Made by a program: the position numbers and the translations under genes
The notes under the pieces: generated by a model
The model's input: only the letters and a program-made list of their open reading frames with translations
What the model was told of the DNA's origin: nothing
Databases searched by the model: none
Shown here: one piece after another, positions 1 through 11,104 of the stretch
Numbering within the stretch: the first letter of the stretch is position 1
Layout: every line of letters starts with the position of its first letter
NCBI GenBank assembly: GCA_022749755.1
Contig: CM040443.1
Location: forward strand, 16,831,244 to 16,895,243
Origin: Azadirachta indica
Taxonomy: Eukaryota; Streptophyta; Magnoliopsida; Sapindales; Meliaceae
Reading direction: 5' to 3'
DNA: 64,000 nucleotides

Positions 1-118
1 TTTTTCTTTTAAAAAAAGTATCAAGAATAAATTCTATACAAATCATTAAAATGGATCCTTAATGCCCTAATATATAATAATATTGAATTTAAATTTGACA
101 ATAAGCAAATTCATTTCA
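1..118 (+). repeat. Family A LTR scrap
   Basis: Bases 1-112 match 9400-9511 almost base for base, and match the reverse complement of about 5930-6040. This is therefore a piece of the family A (Athila-like) LTR in plus orientation. The match stops at about 112-118, where LINE sequence begins, and the other end lies outside the window. The 1-625 region contains an open frame that begins inside this scrap, so its apparent start codon is not meaningful. Confidence 0.8.
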
Positions 119-149
119 AAGAGTAATTATGAGTCATGGTTCTCAGACT

Positions 150-960
150 GGTGGATTTCTTTGATCAAGAGAGTAATTATGGGTCCATGGTTCTCAGTGA
201 TAGTGAATGGGGTTCTTCACGGTTTCTTCCAGTCACAGGGTAAACTCAGGCAGGGTGACTCTATTTCACATTGCTTGTTCATTATTGCTGTTGAGTTCTT
301 ATTTAGAGGTCTAGATGACTTGTATGCTAGGTATCCATCTATGGCATATCGCAATAGCTCCCAGTTGACCATCTTGCACATGAGTTTCATAGATGACATT
401 GTGATTTTTGCTAATGGAGACAGGACCAATCTTCAGAGCATTATGGACTCCCTTCATCATTATGAGATGGTGTCGGGCCAGATGATCAGCCAGGGAAAAA
501 GTAGCTTCTTCGTAGGGAGTTCTTTTTTGGCATCCAGACGGACCATTGTCCAATTGGTTATAGGTTTCCAGCAGAGGCAACTACTTATGATCTACCTCAG
601 GTGCCCATCTACTCGAGGAACCTGAGGTCTTGCTACTTTGATGACTTGGTTCAGAGGATTAAAGAGCGGATCTCAGGATGGGCGAATCGCTTACTCTCTT
701 TTAGAGGCAAGTTGGTGTTGAATAAACATGTGCTCTCTTTTATGTCTATGTATTTATTGCACGCCCTCAAGCCCCCTGCAGAGATCCTTCATCAGATAGA
801 GAGACTTCTTACTCGATTCTTTTGGGGAGACACTGCACATACGAGATGGATTCATTGGTGTAAGTGGTAATCAGTTTGTTACCATTTTAAGGAGGGTGGT
901 CTGGGCTTTCACTCCTTTAGTGACGTGACAAAGGCATGCGAGCTAAAACTATGGTGGCAG
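150..960 (+). pseudogene. LINE reverse transcriptase, degenerate
   Basis: The first frame (to about 625) holds the LINE motif 'LRQGDSIS' and the catalytic box 'FIDDIVIFANG', where the usual FADD reads FIDD. A second frame from 601 continues with the thumb: 'RISGWANRLLSFRGKLVL' and 'IERLLTRFFWG'. After a stop near 870 the frame resumes as 'EGGLGFHSFSDVTKA'. The pieces are in the right order for plant LINE ORF2 but need frame changes at about 600 and 870. It would have copied LINE RNA at the nicked target. It is not functional as it stands. Confidence 0.85.
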
Positions 961-1075
961 TTTCGATCCCCGTAGTCATTGCAAATCAGAACATCCGGGT
1001 ATTGTTATATTTCGGTATCTTGCATCCCTTATTTGGAGACGCCTTTGTGCTATAAGGAGCTCTGCTGAGCCTCCG

Positions 1076-1610
1076 GTGAGAGAGATGGTAAAATCTAGTG
1101 ACTTCAACTTCTGGTATGATTGTTGGTTAGGCTCTTGCCCTCTTTATTTTTATAATTCACAGGCAGTTACCATGGCCCTGGTATCGGTCTACTGGATAGG
1201 TACCGTATGGGATAGAGGGAAGTTGTCAATAGTGCTTCCACCATCTATTGTCGAGCAGATACTGACTGTTCCTATCACTTTGGACGGTCCCGACGACATT
1301 AGATGGAGCTTATCCTTAGATAGGGATTTCTCTCTTCGCTCAGCTTAGGAGCTTATTCGTGGCTCTGCACCTATAGATGAGGTCTACACTAGCATTTAGC
1401 AGCGTCACATTCCCTCACGCATCTTTTTTTTTCTATGGAGGCTCATTTGTGGTTTCTTGGCTACAGACGATGCCTTATGCTCGAGAGGATTCTACATGGT
1501 ATCGAGATGCATTTATCACAGCTCCATTGAGACTACCAGACACCTATTCTTTTATTGTATACAGGCATGACAGGTATGTAGGTATTTCTGTTCCTTGATC
1601 GGCTCCAGCA
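1076..1610 (+). pseudogene. LINE ORF2 linker / zf-RVT region
   Basis: Two short frames (1076-1348 and 1377-1598) read like the segment between reverse transcriptase and RNase H in plant LINEs. The first has the 'FNFWYDCWLG' motif typical of this linker, then 'PDDIRWSLSLDRDFSLRSA', which matches the usual 'W....G.FS..SA' block. The zinc-binding part that follows is badly decayed. Both frames are in order with their neighbours. The call rests on position and these motifs. Confidence 0.65.
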
Positions 1611-1941
1611 ACCTTCATTTTTATCTCCTTGAGCTCTCCTGATTTATTGGACTAGATCAGCTTTGTCTACGATGCACGTTAGAGTCATTATCGCTAGCCT
1701 CATTTTTTGGCAGATTTGGAAGGCGCGAAACGCTTCACGTTTCGATTCCATTGCCTTCCAGCCTTTTGCAGTCATTCATCAGACCCTCAATGACCTGTGC
1801 ATGATTGGGTTAGCTTTTGGATACCGATCATCTTAGATCAAAGGCATCAGGGACGTCAATTTTGTTAGCGGCTTCAGGACTGTTTTTCCTAGGCAAAGGC
1901 CAACCAGATTGATATCGTGGGAGCGACTACAATAGGGGATC

Positions 1942-2334
1942 GTGAAGCTTCATGTGGATGGCTATTCTAAAGGTAACCCAGGTATGTCTGCTATTGGAGG
2001 GATCTTTCGAGATAGTAGGGGGCAGATACTACATGCCTTCGCACACTTTTTGGGTTATCAACCTATCATTTATTCAGAGTTAACAGCTATATACGAGGGG
2101 CTCGAGATAGCATTAGAGTTGGGCTTTTCACACCTTATAGTAGAGTCAGATTCGACCATAGCTGTTTCTTGGATTTCATCACGAGGCACGAGTCATTGGG
2201 ATTATGCGTATATTTTGGCACAGATTCGCCTCCATTGCAGATCTTTGTTTGTTCAGATCAAACATATATTTAGAGAGGCGAACCTTGCAGCAGATTTCAT
2301 GGCTAATTGGGCATGCGCACACCAACCTTGCTAG
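1942..2334 (+). CDS. RNase H-like (RVT_3) domain of LINE
   Basis: An open frame of 130 codons encodes a complete plant-LINE RNase H domain. It begins 'MKLHVDGYSKGNPG'. The four acidic active-site residues appear present: Asp6, Glu46 (in 'YSELTAIYEGL'), Asp70 (in 'VESDST') and Asp118 (in 'REANLAADFMAN'). The domain removes RNA from the RNA-DNA hybrid during LINE reverse transcription. The start codon shown is only the first Met, since in the intact element this is the C-terminal domain of ORF2. Although open, it lies in a broken LINE and is unlikely to be expressed as a separate protein. Confidence 0.85.
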   Translation: MKLHVDGYSKGNPGMSAIGGIFRDSRGQILHAFAHFLGYQPIIYSELTAIYEGLEIALELGFSHLIVESDSTIAVSWISSRGTSHWDYAYILAQIRLHCRSLFVQIKHIFREANLAADFMANWACAHQPC

Positions 2335-2635
2335 AGATTCTACGACAGACAGGATCTCCCGACCGGTATTTCGAGCATCATCATTTTAGACTCTCAACAG
2401 TTCCCTTATATTAAGAGATAATACTATTTTATCATTGTTTACTTGTTATCTCTATTTTCTGGAGATTTTACACATCCAATATTGTACTCTTAATGATTTT
2501 GATTTATATTACAAGTAGGGGTCTAGCCTAACCCCCCACCAAATTGGTGGTCTTAATTTAAAAAAAAATAAGTTTGAGAGTTGTTGCATGTTATTTGTGT
2601 GCTTTTTGTCAAAAAAAAAAACTTTATTAATTGAT

Positions 2636-2740
2636 GTACAAGCCAAAAAAAAAAACAGAGAGAGAGAGAGAAAGAGGGAGAAGAGAAGAAAAAGAGAAAA
2701 GAGAAGGAAAAAAGAAAAATAGAAAAAGGAAAACCATGCA
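2636..2740 (+). repeat. Purine-rich low-complexity tract with (AG)n
   Basis: About 100 bases of A/G, including an (AG)n run near 2655-2671 and many A runs. It separates the LINE 3' end from the family B LTR. The long minus-strand frame here (Phe/Leu/Ser-rich) is a by-product of the tract, not a gene. Confidence 0.85.
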
Positions 2741-2779
2741 TGCTGCCTAAGCCTCAACCAAGCATAGCAAATATACTTG

Positions 2780-4146
2780 ATCCATTCCAAAAATGTTGTG
2801 TAAATCCTTAAGTCGTGTTGCTATTTGATGATTTTTAGATGCCCATATGTAAGGAAGTAAGAAAACGATTATCCAAGGTAATTGTGGTATCAAAATAAGT
2901 AGTAGATAAATTGAGAAGAAGATCAGGACCAAAATGTAAAGCTTTAGCAATCAAAGTGAAAGAATCACAAAACAAGGGCTAGTGTACATAGCGTACCTGC
3001 GTCAAGCTATGTATATTGCTTAAGCCTTAACCAACCATAGCAGCTATAGTGCGACCACACCACTAAGGAGTGTAGCCGTGCCATCCTCACTGCCAACTAA
3101 GTGCCTCGTGTCATCTGGGTCTTCATTTAATGATCTTGCACGATATTGTGCCATTGGATCACTAATTTATGGCCTGATTTAGTTCATTCCCAGGTTTTTA
3201 TGTTTTTCGGGGGCTAGCCACAAGAGGCAAGTAGAGGAGGAGAAAAAATGTAAGGGTGAGAGAGAGAAACATACAAGGAGGAGGAGATTTCTATAGGGAG
3301 AGAGGTTAAAATCATCATTTCTTGAAGGAATTCAGGAGAATACTTGAAGATTTGTGGATTTGAAGCCTTGATTTCTCTAGTTTTATCTCTTCCTCTCTTT
3401 ATTTTTGTCTTGAAATTTTTATTGTTGTCATTTTCTTAATTAAATATTTGCATCTATGAAGTTGTTGCTTTGGTTATGGATTCTCATATTAGGTTAAATT
3501 TCATATTCAAGGGACTTGATGTAATTTATTTGAACCATGTTTTAATTGATCTTTTTTTTAATGCTATTTATGGTTCATTCACTTGTGTTTATTCATAGAT
3601 TTCTAAGAGTTTGGGAGGACCTCTAAACTTAAACAATCATATTAATTTTTAAAATTATAAGATACCGAGAGGTAGTTGAATTTTGAAATGTTAATAACAA
3701 GTTGAATTTAATGCGTGTTTAATTGAACACGTCAGATAGGGATATCGACTTAAGTAGATTAGGCATATGATCAAGTTCGACACTTGGGAGAAGGAATGAG
3801 ATCAATTTAAAACTTGTGCTTAGTGAATTAAATTAGAACGCGTTAATAATTACCAATTAGGAGTAACGTGAGGAGAATTGAGTGAAGTGAAGACCTTAAT
3901 ACTATTGTCATAAAAATTTTTATGTCTTTTAATTTTATTTATATTTAATTATGTTCTTATATTTAAATTTGTTTCATGAAATTAGGTTTCCAAAATAGAA
4001 TTAAGTTACCATAACCATAATACTTAACTTTAATTAAAAATTCAATCATCATGGGACAATACTCTTACTTATCACTTTATCACTTATCACAACCTGTGCA
4101 CTTATGGTCACACACACACACATTAGTATTGTTCCGAACGGGTTTT
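2780..4146 (+). mobile_element. Family B (Athila-like) LTR, copy B1
   Basis: This stretch aligns over its length with 11386-12825 (copy B2) and in its second half with 20870-22060 (copy B3). Shared blocks include the start 'aaaatgttgtgtaaat', a 'gacttaagtagattaggcat' block and 'gatactcttacttatcactt' near the end. It is followed directly by a tRNA-Asp-type primer-binding site, so it is a 5' LTR in plus orientation. The left edge is uncertain, because a short piece at about 2736-2775 repeats a segment that recurs at about 3000-3045. Confidence 0.75.
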
Positions 4147-4167
4147 TGGCACTATTGCCAGGGATTG
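4147..4167 (+). promoter_or_regulatory. Primer-binding site (tRNA-Asp type), degenerate
   Basis: The sequence tggcactattgccagggat is a decayed version of TGGCGCCGTTGCCGGGGA, complementary to the 3' end of plant tRNA-Asp. That primer is used by many plant Athila/Tat gypsy elements. It lies immediately after the end of LTR B1 and fixes the element's orientation. Confidence 0.75.
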
Positions 4168-5500
4168 AAAATGTTGAATTATTTTGCTAATATTGTGGTT
4201 GAGTAACTAGATCTTTATTTAGTTTTTTATTTTCTTAGGTACTATTAAATAACCTTTGCTAAAGGTTTTAGCTAAAGCGTTAAACTTAGCGCTGCTCGGG
4301 AGGTAATCCAACGTGTTGGATAAGGACAGAATGAATTCAAGATCAGGTGCTATCTCTTCTTTTCCTTCTCTTTGCATTTTTAGTATTTTATTCTCCTTTG
4401 AAACTTAATTAATTTTTCCATTGCATGATCTTTACTTTTGAACATTGAGGAAAATGTTAGATTTAAGTTTGCGGGTGAAGTTGCTTTACGTAGATTTTCG
4501 TGGTAATTTCTTTTTGATTTTATGATAACTTTTTCATGTTTGTTTTCTTTTATTGAGTCGCTTCCTTGCTTTACGAGAAGTTTGTGGATCTTTCTCTATT
4601 TGATTTGAAAATCTTGTTTGAGTTTGCTTTTATCAAACTAAATGTAAGACCAATGATATGACTCTAATTGAGAGTGTGTAAAGTTTGGAAAATGATGAAT
4701 ATCGTCTTAGTCTATGTGCTTGAATTGTAGTCAAATTTTGCTTTACTTCATAATTCCTTACACATTTTAGCACTTAGCCACAATTACTTGATTGTATGGA
4801 ACTTTAGAGAAGGTTCATATGAATAAAGCAACTTTGTAGGGCTTGATCGAACTTTATTACTTGTTTGATTGTCACTTGACACGAAATCCTAAGGGATGCA
4901 TCATTAGGAAAATGAATTAGGCCATTTTTGGTCTGTTTGAGCCTTTCAAGTCCACCTAGAATTAATCAATCCTTAGTTCACACCCATTAAGCCTAAATTT
5001 TGACGTTCTTTTCTTGTCACCCATAAAATTAGCCAATCTTCGAAATAAGATTCTTATCAATTGTAGTCTAGTACTCTTAAGTAATCAATCATTTTAGGGC
5101 TATTATCAATGGATGATTGATGTTTGAGATGATATATATGTTTGGTTTATATTGGTTTGTTTATATATATATATATATATAAAAGAGATGCGTATTTATA
5201 TAAATAAGTAAGTTTAGGGATAGAAGTACCCTTTATACATGAGAAGTGGTTTTAATTTGCAACCAAAAAAAAAAGGATTGAGGATAAAAAGAAAGTCATA
5301 AAGCTTTGATGTTTATATGAAAAAATAATAAGTGAGTTAAAGGTGATGTTCTAGGATGGTTGGTGTGTTTAGGGTGCTTAAACCTCACTAAAATGTCCAA
5401 TTTCTTAACCTAACCCTGGCCTAATATTACAAGTTTATTTAAGTCCTAATGCTCTTTAAATTTACATTTGATAACTAAAATATCCTTTCAATGCTCTCAC
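4168..5500 (+). mobile_element. Family B internal remnant, non-coding
   Basis: No gag or pol can be read on either strand. About 4442-4480 holds a block of the type 'attgaggaaaatgttagatttaagtttg', which in plant gypsy elements lies in the non-coding part after pol, so most of the coding region has been lost. A (TA)10 microsatellite occupies 5161-5180. An A run lies near 5263-5273. The right edge meets a LINE RNase H tail at about 5508. Confidence 0.55.
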
Positions 5501-5507
5501 ACCTTGT

Positions 5508-5650
5508 AGGAAACCAATGCCGTTGTCGATGCTTTAGCTAATTTAGGATTGCAACATGAAACGCGACACTGGTGGCCTTCTCCTCCTGATATGATTATGG
5601 GTTTCTTATCCCACAACGCAAATGGGTTCCCAAGTTATCAATTTTCTTAA
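5508..5650 (+). pseudogene. LINE RNase H C-terminal tail
   Basis: Reading the plus strand gives 'ETNAVVDALANLGL', the invariant C-terminal motif of the LINE RNase H domain (normally RE.N..ADALA..G), followed by 'HWWPSPPDMI' and a stop at about 5648. The sequence to 5766 is probably the LINE 3' untranslated region. Only this tail is present. The family A composite was inserted just downstream. Confidence 0.7.
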
Positions 5651-5771
5651 TCTTTCATTCTGCATGGCCACCTTTGTTGTGGAAGTTTTGTAGGGTCTGA
5701 TTAGATATTCCTTTGTTTTGTTTGTACATTCCTTTTATTTTAATGAATTAGCCTATCAAAGGATTGCTTTA

Positions 5772-7184
5772 TGCTACAACTTAAAGGTTGTAACTCCCAA
5801 GTATAGATTGTCTCAAGTAATAAAGTTCGGAAGTTCGAGTGTCGGGCCACAGGGAATATGTTATATTACGTCCACAAGTCCAAAGGTCTAAATATTATAA
5901 GTCTAAATATTCAAATATTATAAGAAATGGAATGAATTTGCTTATTGTCAAATTTAAATTCAATATTATTATATATTAGGGCATTAGGGATCCATTTTAA
6001 TGATTTGTATAGTATTTATTCTTGATCCTTTTTTTTTAAAGAAAAAAATACAATTAAAAATCAAAAGAAGTGATCTTAATTGGATGATTAAAAAAAGACA
6101 TTTAAGCACAAAGAAATTAAAAGACTTACCTTTTAGTTGATGGTGAAAAACTATAAGTTGCCTTACTCTTGATATGTAGAAAACATCCAAGCATTCAATG
6201 TACCATTTGTTAATAATGAATCAAAGTTTCTAACAATTCAAAATCACTTGCAAAATATAGTACTCAATCAATAAAAAGATTGACAATGAAGAACAAAATA
6301 AAGGATCAAAGAACAAAACTATAAACTCATCAAAAGTTCACCCTTAACCCTAATTACGAAATTAGAAATACATCATTTAATTGAAGTTCAAATTGCAAAA
6401 TGAAAACAAAAATGGTAAAAATTCTTCCCCCCCTCACTTCCACATCTTCCTTTATATAGGTAAAACAAAAAATATTTCACATGTGTGAACACAATTTTGT
6501 CAATTTCCAATTAATCACGCTCTACGAACTTTCAATATATTTTTGATCATGAAGACCACCAAATTTCATAAAATAGCTGCCTTCAAAGTTGTAGATGGAT
6601 GACTCATCTTTCTAATGGTCCATATCTCATCCTTATTGCTATTTTAGACCGTGAGTTGTGTTGAAAATAGGCAGAGATATTCAATTCGCATTTCTTCACC
6701 GCCCTTATAGAATTATAGCTCTTTTTGGTAGTTGACCAGTTAAAATTCGAGAAAGTGCAAAACATAAAAGATTTAGATCCCTTTCTCAGCTTTTTAGATC
6801 ACCCAACGATATAGTTGTTCGTAACGTATTTAGGGAGATACGGCCCAAATACGAAAGCATGTTGGGCTGGTTCAAAGATGCGCTTCAGTTCTTTTGAAGC
6901 CCAATTTCGTCCCATGAATTGCTTGAACTGGTCCAACCTTTGGCCTATAAAGTTGTGAAATGATGAGTTTATGTTTGTCCAACCTAAGAATCGTATCAAT
7001 TGATGATTTGGATTGAAAGATACGCTCATTATACGAAACTTGCGCAAAACTGACTATTTATTCTAATTCATGTTTTACAATTCAATATAAAGGAATATGC
7101 TTCATTATTGCAGAATAGAAGGACATTATTAAGTGTAAATCATAATATTTCTCTTGATAAACCTATACTTTTAAACATTCATCA
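5772..7184 (-). mobile_element. Family A LTR (3' LTR of composite)
   Basis: On the minus strand the LTR begins TGATGAATGTTTAAAAG and ends CCTTTAAGTTGTAGCA, giving the canonical TG...CA ends and about 1.41 kb. A TATA-like box (minus strand ctatataaagg) lies at about 6450-6460. It matches the solo LTR at 14765-16210 and, more distantly, those at 27152 and 43687. The polypurine tract adjoins its right edge, which shows that it is the 3' LTR of a minus-strand element. Confidence 0.9.
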
Positions 7185-7200
7185 CACCCCCCATCCAGCT
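7185..7200 (-). promoter_or_regulatory. Polypurine tract of family A
   Basis: On the minus strand the sequence is agctggatggggggtg, directly before the first LTR base. It is repeated with small changes beside the LTRs at 31466 and 45089, and in inverted orientation near 8265-8280. It would prime plus-strand DNA synthesis during reverse transcription. Confidence 0.8.
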
Positions 7201-7529
7201 TATTACTAGTCCCTAGTAATCTAAGCAATACCATTTAGAGTTGATTTATAAAATTTACATTCAAAGTAAAAATCATTCTTTTCCTTTTCATCTTCTCAAA
7301 ATAAACAAACTCTCACTTAAAAATTTACTATATAAGTGCCAAATACTAATCAGTCAAATTATTAATAAACCGTCTTTTTGTACTTTTGTACCTAATACAT
7401 GTTATGGGACTTAATTGGAATCAAACAACATTGGTTCTAAATCTTGTCAAGGTAAACTTCTTTGTGCAAAGATTATTTCTATCTTCTATTTTTTTTTTTT
7501 TTGTATATACATTACTTGTTTTCTTGTGT

Positions 7530-8282
7530 TATTTTGTTCATGGTAGGTTTTGCCACCTTTCTTAATTTTTTCTATTAACTATTGTGTCGTTATTTTCATT
7601 TATAATAATTTTATTAAGAGGAAGGTTATACCACCTCTTTTCACACATACACTTTGATACATGATTGTGGATGACATATTGGAATTTTACAATATTTGAG
7701 CTCTTTTGTTTTGTCAAAGGTAGCAACTAAGGGTTAAAAAAAAAGAAATAAAAATTCTAACCAAAGCTTTTATATAGTAACCGGACTTCTTGCCTAATTA
7801 GGAATATATGTTCGCGTAAAACGGTAAAGTTTTGGTATGAATAAGTTCATAGCTTTAACTCGAGTAATTAAGCCCGTAGAGGTGTTTTAACACCCAATAC
7901 CCTAACGCCAATTGGTTTGGGAGTTATTGGCCCAAAACTCGCTACACGGGTTAGGTTATGCGCAAAAAAGAAAAAATGGAGATAGAAATAATATTTGCCC
8001 AAAGAAGTTTACCTTGACAAAATTTAGAACCAATGTTATTTGATTCCAATTAAGTCCCATAACATGTAATAGTTACAAAAGCATAAAAAGAAGATTTATT
8101 AATAATTTGACTGATGAGTATTTGGCACATATATAGTAAATTTTTAAGTGAGAGTTTGTTTATTTTGAGAAGATGAAAAGGAAAAGAATGATTTTTACTT
8201 TGAATGTAAATTTTATAAATCAACTCTAAATGGTATTGCTTAGATTACTAGGGACTAGTAATAAGCTGGTTAGGGGGTATCA
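7530..8282 (+). mobile_element. Inverted family A internal segment
   Basis: Bases about 7530-7640 are the reverse complement of the family A 5' leader (compare 9955-10080 and 49720-49830). Bases 7640-8282 are the reverse complement of the 3' internal region (compare 45090-45720). Reading the plus strand, a leader fragment is therefore joined directly to the 3' end of the internal region and then to the polypurine tract (about 8265-8280). Everything between is deleted. The block also forms an imperfect inverted repeat with 7185-7480. Confidence 0.8.
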
Positions 8283-9674
8283 TGAAATCATGAATGTTTA
8301 AAAGTGTAGGTTTATCAAGAGAAATATTATGATTTACACTTAATAATGTCCTTCTATTCCCCAATAATGAAGCACATTCCTTTATATTGAATTGTAAAAC
8401 ATGAATTAGACTAAATAGTTAGTTTTACCCAGGTTTCGTATAATGAGCGTATCTTTCAATCCAAATTATCAATTGATACGATTCTTGGGCTGGACAAACA
8501 TAAACTCATCATTTCACAACTTTGTAAGCCAAAAGTTGGACCAGTTCGAGCAATTAATGGGATGAAATTGGGCTTCAAAAGAACTCAAGTGCATAGTTGA
8601 ACCAGCCCAACATGCTTCTGTATTTAGGCCATATCTCCCTAAATACGTGACAAAAAATTATATGGTTGGGTGATCTAGAGAGCTGAGAAAGGGATCTAAA
8701 TCTTTTATGTTTTGCACTTTCTCAAATTTCAACTGATTGGCTACCAAAAAGAGCTATAATTCTAGAAGGGCGGTGGAGAAATGCAACTTGAACATCTCTA
8801 CCTATTTTCAACACAATTCATGGTCTAAAATAGCAATAAGGGTGAGATATAGACCATTTGAAGAAGGCTATTTTATAAAATTTGGTGGTTTTCATGGTCA
8901 AAAATATGTTGGAAGTTGATAGAGCGTGATTAATTGGAAATTGACAAAATTATGTTCACACATATGAAATGTCTTTTATTTTACCTATATAAAAGAAGAT
9001 GTGGAAGTGAGGAAGGGCAAGAATTTTTACCATTACTGTTTTCTTTTTGTAATTTGAACTTCAATTAAATGATATATTTCTAATTTCGTAATTAGTGTTC
9101 AAGGTGAACTTTTGATGATTTTATAGTTTTTTTCTTTGATCGTTTGTTTTGTTCTTCATTGTCAATCTTTTTATTGATTGAGTACTATATTTTGCAAGTG
9201 ATTTTGAATTGTTAGAAACTTTGATTCATTGTTAACAAATGTTACATTGAATGCTTGGATGTTTTCTACATATCAAGAGCAAGGCAACTTATAGTTTTTC
9301 ACCATCAACTAAAAGGTAAGTCTTTTGATTTCTTTGTGCTTAAATGTTTTTTTTTTTCCATCATCCAATTAAGATCACTTCTTTTGATTCTTAATTGTGT
9401 TTTTTTCTTTTAAAAAAAAGATCAAGAATAAATTCTATACAAATCATTGAAATGGATCCCTAATGCCCTAATATATAATAATATTGAATTTAAATTTGAC
9501 AATAAGCAAATTCTTTCCATTTCTTATAATATTTGAATATTTGGACTTGTAATATTTAGACCTTTGAACTTGTGGACTTAATATAATGTATTCCCTATGG
9601 ACCGACACTCAGACTTTCGAATTTTATTACTTGAGAAAACCTATACTTGGGAGTTACAACCTTTAAGTTATAGT
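8283..9674 (+). mobile_element. Family A LTR, inverted within the composite
   Basis: This is a nearly full-length family A LTR in plus orientation. It starts with a slightly expanded end (tgaaatcatgaatgtttaaaag) and finishes at 'ttaagttatag', a decayed form of the usual ...GTTGTAGCA. It is opposite in orientation to the LTRs at 5772 and 10272. Its right end abuts gag sequence of the minus-strand element without a visible target duplication. Confidence 0.85.
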
Positions 9675-9675
9675 T

Positions 9676-9914
9676 TAGAAATTTCGAGAAGGTTGCAAAC
9701 ATTCACGCATGGTTCGAACATGATGAATTTCATTTTCTCCATGTATACTTTCATTTTCAGCCATAGTATTAGTTTTGTGTGAGTTTGAAGATGAATCAAA
9801 CAAATTTCCAAAGGAGGTTTCAGAATTACCTTTCACCAATCGATGAGAACGAGGATCACGATACCATTCAAGCATGAAAAAAATAATAATAAAACATAAT
9901 AAAGTAAAATACAA
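9676..9914 (-). pseudogene. gag N-terminus fragment (family A)
   Basis: The minus strand encodes about 70 residues matching the start of the gag at 49630, for example 'WYRDPRSHRLVKGNSETSF' and 'ENESIHGENE'. Gag is the capsid protein that packages element RNA. The fragment is cut at 9675 by the inverted LTR, so less than a quarter of gag is left. Upstream on the minus strand are the leader and primer-binding site, as expected. Confidence 0.85.
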
Positions 9915-10246
9915 TAAAATAAAATGTTAGCACAATAAAACAACAAAAAAAGAAAAGAGGTGGTATAACCTTCCTCTTAATAAAATTATTGTAAATAAAA
10001 ATAACAACACAATAGTTAATAGAAAAAATTAAGAAAGGTGGCAAAGCCTACCATGAACAAAATAAACAACAAAAATTAGGTGGTATATGTAGAACCAACC
10101 ATAATATAAATATAAATGGGTGGCTGAGCCTCCCAATAAGAATAAACAATAACAAGTAAATAAAAAAAAATGTGAAAGGTAGAGTTAGAGGTTAAAGTTA
10201 GTAAAAGAAAATTAAACAAGAACTAGTAAACTTTATACAAACCGTA

Positions 10247-10265
10247 CTCCCCGGCAACGGTGCCA
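10247..10265 (-). promoter_or_regulatory. Primer-binding site (tRNA-Asp type)
   Basis: The minus strand reads TGGCACCGTTGCCGGGGAG, one base from the tRNA-Asp complement. It follows the LTR end after a spacer of about six bases, as in the intact copy at 50001-50019. It fixes 10272-11104 as the 5' LTR. Confidence 0.9.
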
Positions 10266-10271
10266 AAAACT

Positions 10272-11104
10272 TACTACAACTTAAAGGTTGTAACTCTCAA
10301 GTATAGGTTATCTCTCAAGTAATAAAGTTCGGAAGTCCGAGTGTCGATCCACAGGGAATACGTTATATTAAGTCCATAAGTCCAAAGGCCTAAATATTAC
10401 AAGTGTGAACATAATTTTGACAATTTCCAATGAATCACGCTCTACCAACTTCCAACATATTTATGACCATGAAAACCATCAAATTTAATAAAATAGCCTT
10501 CTTCAAAGTTGTAGGTGGATGACTCATCTTTCTAATGGTCCATATCTCACCCTTATTACATATTTAGACCGTGAGTTGTGTTGAAAATAGGCAGAGATGT
10601 TCAAGTCACATTTCTCCACCACCTTTCTAGAATGATAGCTCTTTTTGGTAGCCGACCAGTTGAAATTTGAGAATGTGTAGAACATAAAAGATTTAGACCC
10701 CGGTCTCAGCTTTCTAGATCACTCAACCATATAATTTTTAGTTACGTATTTAGGGGGATATGGCCTAAATACAGAAGCATGTTGGGCTGGTTCGAAGATG
10801 CGCTTGAGTTCTATTGAAGCCCAATTTCATCCCATTAATTGCTCGAACTGGTCCAACCTTTGGCTTACAAAGTTGTGAAATGATGAGTTTATGTTTCTCC
10901 AGCTGAAGAATCGTATCAATTGATGATTTGGATTGAAAGATACGCTCATTATATGAAACCTGCGCAAAATCGACTATTTAGTCCAAGTCATGGTTTACAA
11001 TTCAATATAAAGGAATATGCTTCGTTATTGGGGAATAGAAGGACATTATTAAGTGTAAATCATAATATTTCTCTTGATAAACCTACACTTTTAAACATTC
11101 ATCA
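10272..11104 (-). mobile_element. Family A LTR with internal deletion (5' LTR of composite)
   Basis: Both LTR ends are recognisable (plus strand tactacaactt... and ...aaacattcatca), but about 0.6 kb is missing after 10400 compared with the 5772 copy, including the TATA-like region. The first base pair has changed from TG to TA. It is followed by CTTTA, the right copy of the target duplication. Confidence 0.88.

Larger units (their letters stand above)
119..2570 (+). mobile_element. 5'-truncated L1-type LINE
   Basis: Translating the plus strand gives, in the expected order, reverse transcriptase palm and thumb, a Cys/His linker region (zf-RVT type) and an RNase H domain. This is the layout of plant L1 LINE ORF2. 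The endonuclease and the N-terminal part of the reverse transcriptase are absent, as expected for 5' truncation. An A-rich run at about 2558-2568 may mark the 3' end. The coding region has several frameshifts and stops, so the copy is dead. A LINE truncated against the LTR scrap at 118 explains the left edge. Confidence 0.85.
5772..11104 (-). mobile_element. Composite family A Athila-like element, three LTRs
   Basis: The outer ends are family A LTRs in minus orientation (5772-7184 and 10272-11104), and the whole is flanked by a perfect 5-bp direct repeat, CTTTA (5767-5771 and 11105-11109). Reading the minus strand, the order is 5' LTR, primer-binding site, 5' leader, N-terminus of gag. Then comes an inverted block (plus strand 7530-9674) that ends in a third, complete LTR, and finally the 3' internal region, polypurine tract and 3' LTR. 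Almost all of gag and all of pol are missing. The bounding duplication suggests one integration of an already rearranged copy, but a later internal insertion plus deletion is also possible. Confidence 0.8.

Noticed and set aside
2509..2790. Long minus-strand open frames rich in Phe, Leu and Ser
   Set aside because: They are the translation of the purine-rich tract at 2636-2740. Composition, not coding.
5772..9674. The two opposed LTRs read as a foldback DNA transposon
   Set aside because: Primer-binding site, polypurine tract, gag and 5-bp duplication show an LTR retrotransposon. The palindrome is secondary.
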